Part shown: piece after piece, positions 6,077 to 12,535 of the stretch
How the letters are laid out: each line of letters opens with the position of its first letter
Position numbering within the stretch: the stretch's first letter is position 1
Source of the DNA: a bacterium
Lineage (GTDB): Bacteria > AUK180
Reading direction: 5' to 3'
Assembly: GCA_021162505.1 (NCBI GenBank)
Contig: JAGGYO010000133.1
Location: 1 to 15,582 of the forward strand
DNA: 15,582 bases
The notes under the pieces: model-generated
The model's database searches: none
Seen by the model: only the letters and a program-made list of their open reading frames with translations
What the model was told of the DNA's origin: nothing
Translations under genes and position numbers: made by a program

Positions 6077-8044
6077 ATGATGCGAAAGCAGAAAATCCTA
6101 TTGTTAATTCTTATTATGTTCATAATGGTTGCTATGCCATTTGCAAGATCTATGAAAAGTCAGAACCCGATTATGAATATGGCACCGGAAGATTCGGAAA
6201 AGGGTCCTTATTACTATTGTAATTATGTTATCCCATACGATTATATTTGGGTGAGTTTAAAATCCTCCCTTTATAATGATTGTTTCGGTAATTATGCTAT
6301 GACGGTTGGCACTAATGCCTGGTGGCCCGGAGTAATGGCTAACCCTGATGTTTACGGCGGCTGGTCTGCTCTTTTTGCCGGCTGGCAATACCCTAAAAAC
6401 ATAGGAGATCATCAAGCAGGGCAAATAGTATATGATCAAAATGTAATGTGGGGTGCCAAAAGTGTTGTATCCGATTTTTTATATAATTCGGATATTCAAT
6501 CACCGGAGGACTCATTGGTCTATTATCCGCAAAAATACAATGGGTTAATAAGTTTTTTCGGTTTCTATTTTGCATTTGATAATGAAGATATGGAACATTA
6601 TTCTCAGTCCGATTATTTATCATTTATAGATGATTCCGAATCAAAAACTCCTCTTAATATTAGCGGTACATTGAGAAATTTACGCTGGAATTATCCTAAT
6701 GCGGATGATTTTAATATTCATATACTAACACTAAAAAATAATTCCACTCAAACATATAATCCATTCTATTTTGGAATATATATGGATGCCGATGTTGATG
6801 CCGGCAACGCCGCTGCCAATGTTTCATATTTTGATCAATCAATTGGAACGGCATATATAATGCACCCGACCAAATCATTGGGTGTAGTGGGTATTACAGT
6901 ATTTGATACAGCATCTATTTCAACATGCAGATTGGATGTCGGCTATGATGAGACCGCAAATTTTGCAGATCCCTGGGTTTGGGATATTATGAATAGTAAT
7001 GAGATCCAAACATCTGTTACAAAACCTTATGATGCACGAATTATATTAATATTAGGACCATATTCCTTGGCACCGGGTGCGACCCAGGAAATATCATGGG
7101 CAAATCCTAATGGATATGACCTTGGTAAGTTTTTGAATAATGTGAAGATTGCGAGAGATACCAAGAACAATAATTGGATGATACCAAATCCTCCACCGGA
7201 ATCACCATTTTTATTTATAGAAGCAGGGGATAGGGAGGTTTATTTAAAATGGTCAAGGAATAGAAACTATTTTCCAAAACCACTACCCAAGGGCCAACAG
7301 GGTTTCTACACAGATCCCGACCTTGGATTGGCGAATCCTGACCCGTCTCCCACATATTCTCCAGGTTCTGAGTCAGCGCCGGATCCCGCTTCTTTGGAAA
7401 GGGATTGGAATGGTTACAGGGTTTATAGAAATATGACAGGCATGGGCGACATAGAGCTTGGCGACTATGCATTGGTAGTTCAACTTGATGCAACCTATGT
7501 TTACAATAATTATGGCAGTTTAAAAAACAGCGCTGAATTGGATAAACAAACCTGGACAACAACATATTGGTGTGATTATACAGATACCGATCCTTCTCTT
7601 TTCAATGGCTTTACCTATTATTACTCGGTATGTGCGTATGATACGGGAGATAGATCAAAAACCCCGCCAATTGATCCTTCATATTCATCGGCTCTTGTTA
7701 ATGTTCAACCTGCAACACCCAGTTGGCATAAAGAAACGACACCGACTGATTATCAAAATAAGGTTGAAGTGGTACCGAATCCATTTATTGAAGGGCAGTA
7801 TGCAAATTGGCAAAACAATGTAAGAAAAGTTGACTTCATTCATTTGCCGGAAAAATGTACCATCAAAGTATATACCCTTTCCGGTATGAAAGTTAGAACA
7901 ATTGAACATAATGCCAGTGATGCAGATGAGTCATGGAATTTAACGAACGATAAGGGCCAAAATCTTGCTCCGGGTGTCTATATTTATAGGGTTATTCCAG
8001 ATACCGGAAGTGAGATCACCGGCAAATTAATGATAATTAGGTAG
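6077..8044 (+). CDS. Secreted protein with C-terminal type IX-style sorting domain
   Basis: This 655-residue protein begins with a signal peptide (KILLLILIMFIMVAMPFA, about residues 5-22). The body is rich in aromatic residues, asparagine and aspartate, typical of extracellular proteins, and no catalytic motif was recognised. A fibronectin type III-like stretch begins near 372 with EVYLKWSRN and continues around WNGYRVYRN (about 446-454) to YYYSVCAYDTGD. The last ~94 residues start with VEVVPNPFIEG and end in PGVYIYRVIPDTG followed by GKLMIIR, the signature of the C-terminal sorting domain (Por secretion tail / FlgD Ig-like) that sends proteins through the type IX secretion system in Bacteroidetes and relatives. 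The next gene encodes a PorV/PorQ-like barrel, which fits cargo plus handling factor. A strong promoter and ribosome binding site suggest an abundant product, perhaps a surface structural protein; that is inference. Confidence 0.85.
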   Translation: MMRKQKILLLILIMFIMVAMPFARSMKSQNPIMNMAPEDSEKGPYYYCNYVIPYDYIWVSLKSSLYNDCFGNYAMTVGTNAWWPGVMANPDVYGGWSALFAGWQYPKNIGDHQAGQIVYDQNVMWGAKSVVSDFLYNSDIQSPEDSLVYYPQKYNGLISFFGFYFAFDNEDMEHYSQSDYLSFIDDSESKTPLNISGTLRNLRWNYPNADDFNIHILTLKNNSTQTYNPFYFGIYMDADVDAGNAAANVSYFDQSIGTAYIMHPTKSLGVVGITVFDTASISTCRLDVGYDETANFADPWVWDIMNSNEIQTSVTKPYDARIILILGPYSLAPGATQEISWANPNGYDLGKFLNNVKIARDTKNNNWMIPNPPPESPFLFIEAGDREVYLKWSRNRNYFPKPLPKGQQGFYTDPDLGLANPDPSPTYSPGSESAPDPASLERDWNGYRVYRNMTGMGDIELGDYALVVQLDATYVYNNYGSLKNSAELDKQTWTTTYWCDYTDTDPSLFNGFTYYYSVCAYDTGDRSKTPPIDPSYSSALVNVQPATPSWHKETTPTDYQNKVEVVPNPFIEGQYANWQNNVRKVDFIHLPEKCTIKVYTLSGMKVRTIEHNASDADESWNLTNDKGQNLAPGVYIYRVIPDTGSEITGKLMIIR

Positions 8045-8053
8045 GGGGAGATA

Positions 8054-9025
8054 ATGAAAAAAAGTATATTTTTAATATTGATAGTATTTACAGTATATAT
8101 TTTTGCCGGAACATCCTTTGATTTTAGAAGCGGAACCTCTGGTTTTGAGTTTTTAAGATTACCGGTTGGAGCAGCGAACATTGCTTTGGGACAAGCTACT
8201 ATCGAAAGTGTTGATAATAGTTTGGCTTTATATATCAATCCTTCCAGATTGGAAGAGGTTGTTAATTGGGATATTCGCGGTGGTTATTCTCAATGGCTGC
8301 TTGATACTTCATATCAATATTTTACAGTTGCCAAACGAATCGGAGACAGAAAGGGTGTATTTGCTCTTGGAGTAAAGAATGTTAGTTATGGCGAATTTAC
8401 TTATACAAAACCCTGGGGGTATATAGTTGACCCGGCAGAAGACGGCACGACCTTTACAGGCAGCGCAACATTGGCAAGTTTATCCTATGGAAAGCAATTG
8501 ACCAAAAATTTTGCTTTTGGACTTACTACTAATTATGCAATGGAAACCTTGGAAAATTATACTATTGATACGGTATTTGCAAATTTGGGTTTCTCATATG
8601 AAAATAAAGAATTTTTGAAAGGTCTAAGGATTGGATTTACCGCAGAGAATTTCGGATTTTCCGTAAAATATTTTGATGCCGATGACAGTGATCCATATAC
8701 TCTTCCTATTGCAATGAGATATGCATTACGCTGGGATTTCTTTCAATCGAAGAACAATAAGCATAAAGTTGTTATTGAAGCAAATGCTACCCAGTATAAA
8801 GATGAGAATATGTTCGGTACGCTTGGTGCCACCTATACATTTAACGGATTTCTATCATTATTTGGTTCATATACCACTAATTCAAGCTATAGCCCATTTG
8901 CAACCGGACTGAGAATAAAACCCTCAATTGGAAGCAGAATGCTATGGGATCTGAGTTTTGCCTATACAATGACAGAAGATTTTGGAAGTAAGATGGTATT
9001 TGATCTGGGAGTAATGCTTTTCTGA
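8054..9025 (+). CDS. PorV/PorQ-family outer-membrane beta-barrel protein
   Basis: The 323-residue protein has a signal peptide (KKSIFLILIVFTVYIFAG) followed by GTSGFEFLRLPVGAANIALG and SLALYINPSRLEE (about 27-67), the characteristic start of PorV/PorQ proteins, in which an FxFLxxPxGARxxAxG block is followed by a YxNPAxL block. The rest alternates short hydrophobic strands with aromatic ends (for example FAFGLTTNYAMETLENY and FLSLFGSYTTN) and ends in a strand (KMVFDLGVMLF), as expected for an outer-membrane barrel. PorV acts as a shuttle or receptor for type IX secretion cargo. It lies 9 bases after the secreted-protein gene with a GGGGGAG ribosome binding site, so the two are co-expressed. 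A specific PorV or PorQ role cannot be assigned from sequence alone. Confidence 0.85.
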   Translation: MKKSIFLILIVFTVYIFAGTSFDFRSGTSGFEFLRLPVGAANIALGQATIESVDNSLALYINPSRLEEVVNWDIRGGYSQWLLDTSYQYFTVAKRIGDRKGVFALGVKNVSYGEFTYTKPWGYIVDPAEDGTTFTGSATLASLSYGKQLTKNFAFGLTTNYAMETLENYTIDTVFANLGFSYENKEFLKGLRIGFTAENFGFSVKYFDADDSDPYTLPIAMRYALRWDFFQSKNNKHKVVIEANATQYKDENMFGTLGATYTFNGFLSLFGSYTTNSSYSPFATGLRIKPSIGSRMLWDLSFAYTMTEDFGSKMVFDLGVMLF

Positions 9026-9031
9026 TCTCAA

Positions 9032-9562
9032 ATGCCGAATAAACTTGAATTATTTATCGATTATTTATTGACTAGCAAGATAAATGTAACCTCTTATAAA
9101 AAGCGAGATGATATTTTAAAGAATCTTATCTCTCCTTCCCTATTTTTAAAAAAATATATTAATGATCAAATAAATACTATTCTTGATGCTGGCACCGGTG
9201 GAGGTATTCCGGGTATTCCTCTGGCTATCCTATTTCCTCAAAAGGAATTTACTCTTTTGGATTCTAGAAAAAGAAAGATCGAGTTTTTGAAAGAATTTTG
9301 TTTAAACGCGGATATTAAAAATGCTGTTCCCTTGCACGGAAGATTGGAAAAGCAAAAATTATCATATGACCTTTTACTTACCAGATCACTAGGGAAACCA
9401 AAGGAAATAATGGTATATTTTGAGAAAATAATGGATAAAAAAAGTAAACTTATTATACAAACTTCTCCAAATTTACAGGATATTCCAGAAAGGAACTCAT
9501 TGAAATTAATAGAAAAGATCGTTAACGGAAATGTTCTTAATTTGATCTATGAAAAAAGATGA
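9032..9562 (+). CDS. rsmG: 16S rRNA (guanine-N7) methyltransferase RsmG, short form
   Basis: RsmG (GidB) methylates N7 of G527 in 16S rRNA using S-adenosylmethionine. The SAM-binding block ILDAGTGGGIPGIPLAI lies at 50-66, followed by FTLLDSRKRKIEFLKEF (74-90), both close to family consensus; SKINVTSYKKRDDILKN (15-31) matches the family's KKINLTAI segment. At 176 residues it is shorter than typical family members (a little over 200), mainly at the N-terminus; no better upstream start exists, because the preceding frame is occupied by the PorV-like gene. The ribosome binding site is poor; the gene begins 6 bases after the previous stop. It overlaps the next gene by 14 bases. Confidence 0.9.
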   Translation: MPNKLELFIDYLLTSKINVTSYKKRDDILKNLISPSLFLKKYINDQINTILDAGTGGGIPGIPLAILFPQKEFTLLDSRKRKIEFLKEFCLNADIKNAVPLHGRLEKQKLSYDLLLTRSLGKPKEIMVYFEKIMDKKSKLIIQTSPNLQDIPERNSLKLIEKIVNGNVLNLIYEKR

Positions 9563-10124
9563 TATAAATATCTTTTTTGTTTCCACAAATAAAAGCAAAT
9601 TTATTGAGATATCAAGGATACTCAAAGAAGAAGTCGAAATGAAGATAATTCAGAAAAATATTGAAATAGATGAACCTAAAGCAAAAACACTGGATGAGAT
9701 CTCGAAATATAAGGCGAAAAAAGCATTTGAAATCTTGAAAGGACCATTACTGGTAGACGATACCGGAATCATTTTTGAAGCGTATAATGATTTCCCCGGG
9801 ACTATCTCAAAACTTTTTTTTAATATGGTTGGATTTAAAGGAATCCTAAAATTAATGATTGAAACGAATAGAAAGGCGTATTATAAAAGCGTTATAACCT
9901 ATACTGAAAACGGAAAAGATTTTTTTCAATTTACGGGAAAATATTTCGGCTCACTTGCAAAATATCCCTCGAAATTAGTGAACAAGTATTTCCCCTATGA
10001 TTCTCTTTTCATTCCCAAAGGAAAAAATAAGCCGAGGATCGAAGAAAAACAATCTGAGCAGATAAGTTCCTCGCATCGAAGAGTAGCATTGAAAAAATTT
10101 ATAAAATGGCTTAAAGAAAGGTGA
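9549..10124 (+). CDS. rdgB: Non-canonical purine NTP pyrophosphatase (RdgB/HAM1 family), divergent
   Basis: The family hydrolyses ITP, XTP and dITP to monophosphates, keeping damaged purines out of RNA and DNA. Family signatures in this 191-residue protein are the N-terminal nucleotide-binding STNKSKFIEI (12-21), the acidic pair in LLVDDTGIIFEAYNDFPG (67-84; D70, D71), YDSLFIPKG (150-158) in place of the common GFGYDPIFVPEG, and SSHRRVALKKF (174-184). The layout (VDDTG, GFKGILKLM, KFIKWL) looks closer to archaeal and eukaryotic ITPase-like members than to E. coli RdgB. The start overlaps the end of rsmG by 14 bases with no ribosome binding site of its own, suggesting coupled translation. Family assignment is firm; exact substrate preference is not shown. 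Confidence 0.88.
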   Translation: MKKDDINIFFVSTNKSKFIEISRILKEEVEMKIIQKNIEIDEPKAKTLDEISKYKAKKAFEILKGPLLVDDTGIIFEAYNDFPGTISKLFFNMVGFKGILKLMIETNRKAYYKSVITYTENGKDFFQFTGKYFGSLAKYPSKLVNKYFPYDSLFIPKGKNKPRIEEKQSEQISSSHRRVALKKFIKWLKER

Positions 10125-10133
10125 TTCAGTTCC

Positions 10134-10163
10134 GTCATTCCGTGCTTGACACGATAATCCAGT
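10134..10163 (+). repeat. Left inverted-repeat arm
   Basis: This arm begins GTCATTC, contains CGTGCTTGACACG, and ends ATCCAGT. It aligns with the reverse complement of the right arm with one single-base gap and four substitutions. The core itself can form a small hairpin (CGTG/CACG around CTTGA). Similar GTCATTCC...GGAATCCAG-type palindromic repeats are known from many bacterial genomes. Confidence 0.75.
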
Positions 10164-10260
10164 ATTTCCTTCCACTCTTCATTTTTTAAAAGGTTGTTCA
10201 CGAACGACCCCTACGGTTTTTTTATTCATTTTTAAATTATTCGTTATTACTATTTATTCG

Positions 10261-10288
10261 GAGCCAGGCACGCAAGCGAGCCAGGCAC
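10261..10288 (+). repeat. Direct repeat GAGCCAGGCAC x2
   Basis: The 11-base unit GAGCCAGGCAC occurs at 10261-10271 and 10278-10288, separated by GCAAGC. The pair sits inside a larger potential stem formed by CGGAGC (10259-10264) and GCTCCG (10299-10304). Confidence 0.85.
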
Positions 10289-10320
10289 CTCTTTCAGTGC
10301 TCCGTGGTTATTAAATTCCT

Positions 10321-10350
10321 GGTTCAAAGGTTCAAGGTTAAAAGGTTACC
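10321..10350 (+). repeat. Tandem GGTTCAA-type short units
   Basis: Four consecutive units begin with GGTT: GGTTCAAA, GGTTCAA, GGTTAAAA and GGTTACC. A further GGTTCAAAA occurs at 10387-10395. The units are 7-8 bases long and degenerate. Confidence 0.7.
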
Positions 10351-10372
10351 CAGCACCATGAAACTGGTGCTG
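10351..10372 (+). repeat. Perfect 8-bp hairpin
   Basis: CAGCACCA (10351-10358) and TGGTGCTG (10365-10372) form a perfect 8-bp stem around the six-base loop TGAAAC. It is not followed by a T-run, so it does not look like an intrinsic terminator. Confidence 0.8.
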
Positions 10373-10413
10373 AGTGAAGTGTTTAAGGTTCAAAAGTGAC
10401 GAAGTAATTCAGA

Positions 10414-10446
10414 GCAAACGAAGTTTGCGTAGGGATCTCAGAGATC
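10414..10446 (+). repeat. Two adjacent small palindromes
   Basis: GCAAAC/GTTTGC (10414-10419 and 10423-10428) form a 6-bp stem around GAA. Six bases later GATCTC-A-GAGATC (10434-10446) is a perfect odd palindrome of 13 bases. Both belong to the composite intergenic repeat. Confidence 0.75.
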
Positions 10447-10466
10447 AGTCCAAAGTCAAAAGTCCT

Positions 10467-10501
10467 TCAAACCCCAAACCCTAAACTCCAAACCTCAAAT
10501 A
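10467..10501 (+). repeat. Five tandem 7-base units, CAAACC type
   Basis: The units TCAAACC, CCAAACC, CTAAACT, CCAAACC and TCAAATA run without a break. On the minus strand they read as GGTTTGA/GGTTTGG-type units, so they mirror in opposite orientation the GGTTCAA units at 10321-10350. The tract ends immediately at the right inverted-repeat arm. Confidence 0.75.
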
Positions 10502-10532
10502 ACTGGATCCCCGTGTCAAGCACGAGGATGAC
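10502..10532 (-). repeat. Right inverted-repeat arm, hairpin-forming
   Basis: Read on the minus strand this is the partner of the left arm. On its own it folds into ATCCCCGTG / CACGAGGAT around a TCAAG loop, a 9-bp stem with one mismatch. It lies 27 bases beyond the end of the pseudouridine-synthase gene and could also help end or stabilise that transcript, although no T-run follows it in either direction. Confidence 0.75.
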
Positions 10533-10559
10533 AAGAGTAATATGTCATTTCTAAACAAG

Positions 10560-11480
10560 TTAATCCTGTATTCGTATGAAAAATTTCTTTGGAAGGGGTA
10601 ATTCAAATTTTATTTCTTTCCCTGTAATGGGATGTAAAAACTCAAGTTCTTTTGCGCAGAGTAAATGACAATTTATCTCAATGCTCTTTCCGCAAAAATC
10701 AATCTTTCGACCTCTCTTGGTATATTGAATATCTCCTACAATAGGATGACCTATTGCCTTCATATGAACCCTGATTTGATGGGTCCTCCCCGTAATTAAG
10801 TGGAATTTTACAAGAGAATAATTACATTCTTCTTTAATTTTTTCAAATTCTGTAATACTTGGTTTTGGATTAATGCCATTGATGGAAAAAAGTTTTCTAT
10901 TGGATGTAGATCTTCCAATGGGGTATTCTATTCTTCCCGAGCCCTCTTTTATTTTACCGAAAACGATACCATAATAGACCTTTTTAATTTCCTTTGATCT
11001 TTGCATTTCAATTAATCTATAATACGCTTTCTCAGAGAGTGCTATTATTAATAGTCCTGATGTATCTTTGTCTAAGCGATGTACAATTCCCGGTCTTTCT
11101 CTGCCGCCTATGGAAGAGATCTTATCTCCATATTTATAAATGAGAGCATTGACTATGGTATCATCTTTATGACTAATGCCAGGATGCACTATTTGCCCTG
11201 CTTTTTTGTTGATCAAGAGAATATCGGCGTCTTCATAAACAATATCTAAGTCCATTTGTCTGGGTTTAATTATATTTTCTTCAACGGGGAGTTCGTCTGG
11301 AATAAACACGATATCTCCATATTTGACCTTATGCGACGGCTTCACTTTTTTACCATTAATAAGAATTATTCCATCCTTTATATATTTGGAAACAAGACTT
11401 CTGGAGGGGAAATGATGTGTTAAAAGTTCAGATATGAATTGGTCAATTCTTTTTCCGATTTCTACTATTCCGATTTCCAT
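10560..11480 (-). CDS. rluD: RNA pseudouridine synthase, RluA/RluD family
   Basis: This 306-residue protein has an N-terminal S4 RNA-binding domain (about 8-65, with SRSLVSKYIKDGIILINGKKV) and the RluA-type catalytic domain. The catalytic aspartate is D137 in RPGIVHRLDKDTSGLL (129-144); IINKKAGQIVHP-type sequence (90-100) and TGRTHQIRVHMKAIGHPIVGD near 230-250 are family hallmarks. RluD converts uridines of helix 69 of 23S rRNA; the S4 domain and motif order fit RluD best, but RluC or another paralogue cannot be excluded from one sequence. Its start overlaps the end of the preceding small membrane-protein gene by 38 bases, with only a weak ribosome binding site. It is the last gene of the ileS-lspA-lgt block. 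Confidence 0.88.
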   Translation of the reverse strand: MEIGIVEIGKRIDQFISELLTHHFPSRSLVSKYIKDGIILINGKKVKPSHKVKYGDIVFIPDELPVEENIIKPRQMDLDIVYEDADILLINKKAGQIVHPGISHKDDTIVNALIYKYGDKISSIGGRERPGIVHRLDKDTSGLLIIALSEKAYYRLIEMQRSKEIKKVYYGIVFGKIKEGSGRIEYPIGRSTSNRKLFSINGINPKPSITEFEKIKEECNYSLVKFHLITGRTHQIRVHMKAIGHPIVGDIQYTKRGRKIDFCGKSIEINCHLLCAKELEFLHPITGKEIKFELPLPKKFFIRIQD

Positions 11481-11796
11481 TTTTTACCTTTTTTTTATAA
11501 TTAAAATAATCTACCAGGGAATAAACAAAAGAAAGAGATATACCCACATAGATAACATTTTTTGTCTCTTTTTTACTTAATGAATAATTTACAGAAGAAT
11601 GCTCATACATTTTATAAAATCTATATGATAAAAGGGAATAGGTAAGTGCAAGAGGTAAGGAAGAAACAAAAACAATAGCAGAATGCCGCAATGCACTTTC
11701 CTTCTTAATTGTCTTAACAGTTGTATCCTGGGCGAAAACACACAAGGTGAACATAAAGGTAAAGAAGATCGAAATAAATATTTTATATTTTATCAT
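11443..11796 (-). CDS. Small exported or membrane protein of unknown function
   Basis: I do not recognise this 117-residue protein. It starts with a convincing signal peptide (KIFISIFFTFMFTLCVFA, cleavage probably near residue 22 before QD). Two hydrophobic stretches follow, about 38-62 (SAIVFVSSLPLALTYSLLSY) and 83-98 (NVIYVGISLSFVYSLV), then a strongly basic asparagine-rich tail. The ATG overlaps the end of lgt by 14 bases and the tail overlaps the pseudouridine synthase gene by 38 bases, so the tail composition is partly constrained by the other frame. Lack of a ribosome binding site suggests coupling to lgt. Real-gene status is supported by the signal peptide and by filling the gap exactly in a dense operon; a link to lipoprotein or envelope biogenesis is only a guess. 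Confidence 0.7.
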   Translation of the reverse strand: MIKYKIFISIFFTFMFTLCVFAQDTTVKTIKKESALRHSAIVFVSSLPLALTYSLLSYRFYKMYEHSSVNYSLSKKETKNVIYVGISLSFVYSLVDYFNYKKKVKNGNRNSRNRKKN

Positions 11797-12535
11797 ATTT
11801 TTTTAAAATTAAATAAAGTAGGATCATAATGGGTAAAAAAATCAATATAATAACTTGTGAAAATGTAAAATGAAGGATATATACTTGATCCGGGGAGTAA
11901 TCTCCTCTGATAAATTCAATGAAGAACCGCCAAATACTATAAAGGATAACATATGAGACCATAACTTGTCCTCTGAATCGGCGTTTTCTGAATATATTGA
12001 TTAAGATCAAAAATATGAAAAGCTCTGCTATGGATTCAAAAAGTTGGGTTGGAAGATGGTATCCTAAAAGATTGTTGAACTTTGTTGCAAAAAAAGCATG
12101 GGGTGAACATTCTATTCCGTAACAGCAACCATTCAATAAACATCCCTGTCTGCCTATTGCATGTCCGATAGCAAGTGCAGGTGCATAAATATCGCCTAAC
12201 TCTCCTAAATGTATTTTCTTAACCAAAGCATAAATAACGATATATGCTGCACCACCTATAAAACCGCCGAGAAAGACAAATCCGGCACGCGAAAAAATAT
12301 ACCTTCCGGGGGTCATTAAAAAATATTTAAAGTTCAAAAGGATATAAAATATCCTAGCACCTACAATTGCAAAAATAACAGTAAATATTCCGATATCAAA
12401 AATTTTATTTTCATCCAGTCCCAAAAAATTTCCTAATTTGGAGGCAAGGAATAAACCGAATATAACGCCTGTTGCAACAAGTAAGCCATAATATGTAATA
12501 GTAATACCAAAGATTTTAATGAGGATCGGGTGCAT
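11783..12535 (-). CDS. lgt: Prolipoprotein diacylglyceryl transferase
   Basis: Lgt transfers diacylglyceryl from phosphatidylglycerol to the lipobox cysteine of prolipoproteins in the inner membrane. The 250-residue, multi-spanning protein has the N-terminal GITITYYGLLVATGV block (10-24), VGARIFYIL (58-66), the signature GRQGCLLNGCCYG (128-140), PTQLFES (162-168) and WRFFIEFIRGD (202-212). The histidine of the E. coli HGGL motif is replaced (FLGGFIGG, 88-95); many family members vary there. Upstream, a strong GGGAGGG ribosome binding site lies within the lspA C-terminal codons. It overlaps lspA by 20 bases; the lspA-lgt pair supplies two steps of lipoprotein maturation. Confidence 0.95.
   Translation of the reverse strand: MHPILIKIFGITITYYGLLVATGVIFGLFLASKLGNFLGLDENKIFDIGIFTVIFAIVGARIFYILLNFKYFLMTPGRYIFSRAGFVFLGGFIGGAAYIVIYALVKKIHLGELGDIYAPALAIGHAIGRQGCLLNGCCYGIECSPHAFFATKFNNLLGYHLPTQLFESIAELFIFLILINIFRKRRFRGQVMVSYVILYSIWRFFIEFIRGDYSPDQVYILHFTFSQVIILIFLPIMILLYLILKKYDKI

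Larger units (their letters stand above)
10134..10532 (+). repeat. Composite repeat element bounded by ~30-bp inverted repeats
   Basis: The roughly 435-base gap between the convergent rdgB and pseudouridine-synthase genes contains no credible gene. It is bounded by imperfect inverted repeats (10134-10163 and 10502-10532) sharing GTCAT, the 13-base core CGTGCTTGACACG and ATCCAGT. Between them are a direct repeat, several perfect hairpins and two tracts of 7-8 base units of opposite polarity, each listed separately. The layout resembles a small non-autonomous mobile element (MITE-like) or a mosaic of palindromic repeats inserted where it interrupts nothing. No transposase and no clear target-site duplication are visible, so mobility is inference. 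Confidence 0.6.

Noticed and set aside
6257..7909. Several minus-strand open frames of 60-116 codons under the secreted-protein gene
   Set aside because: They overlap a convincing signal-peptide-to-sorting-tail protein, lack family motifs and initiation signals, and are antisense shadows.
10193..10223. Hairpin GTTGTT/AACGAC followed by a run of seven T as an intrinsic terminator for rdgB
   Set aside because: The stem is weak with a wobble pair, and the T-run starts eight bases after it, too far for a standard intrinsic terminator.
10321..10395. GGTTCAA motifs as tRNA T-loops or a CRISPR-like array
   Set aside because: The units are only 7-8 bases and adjacent without spacers, and no acceptor or anticodon stems can be formed around them.
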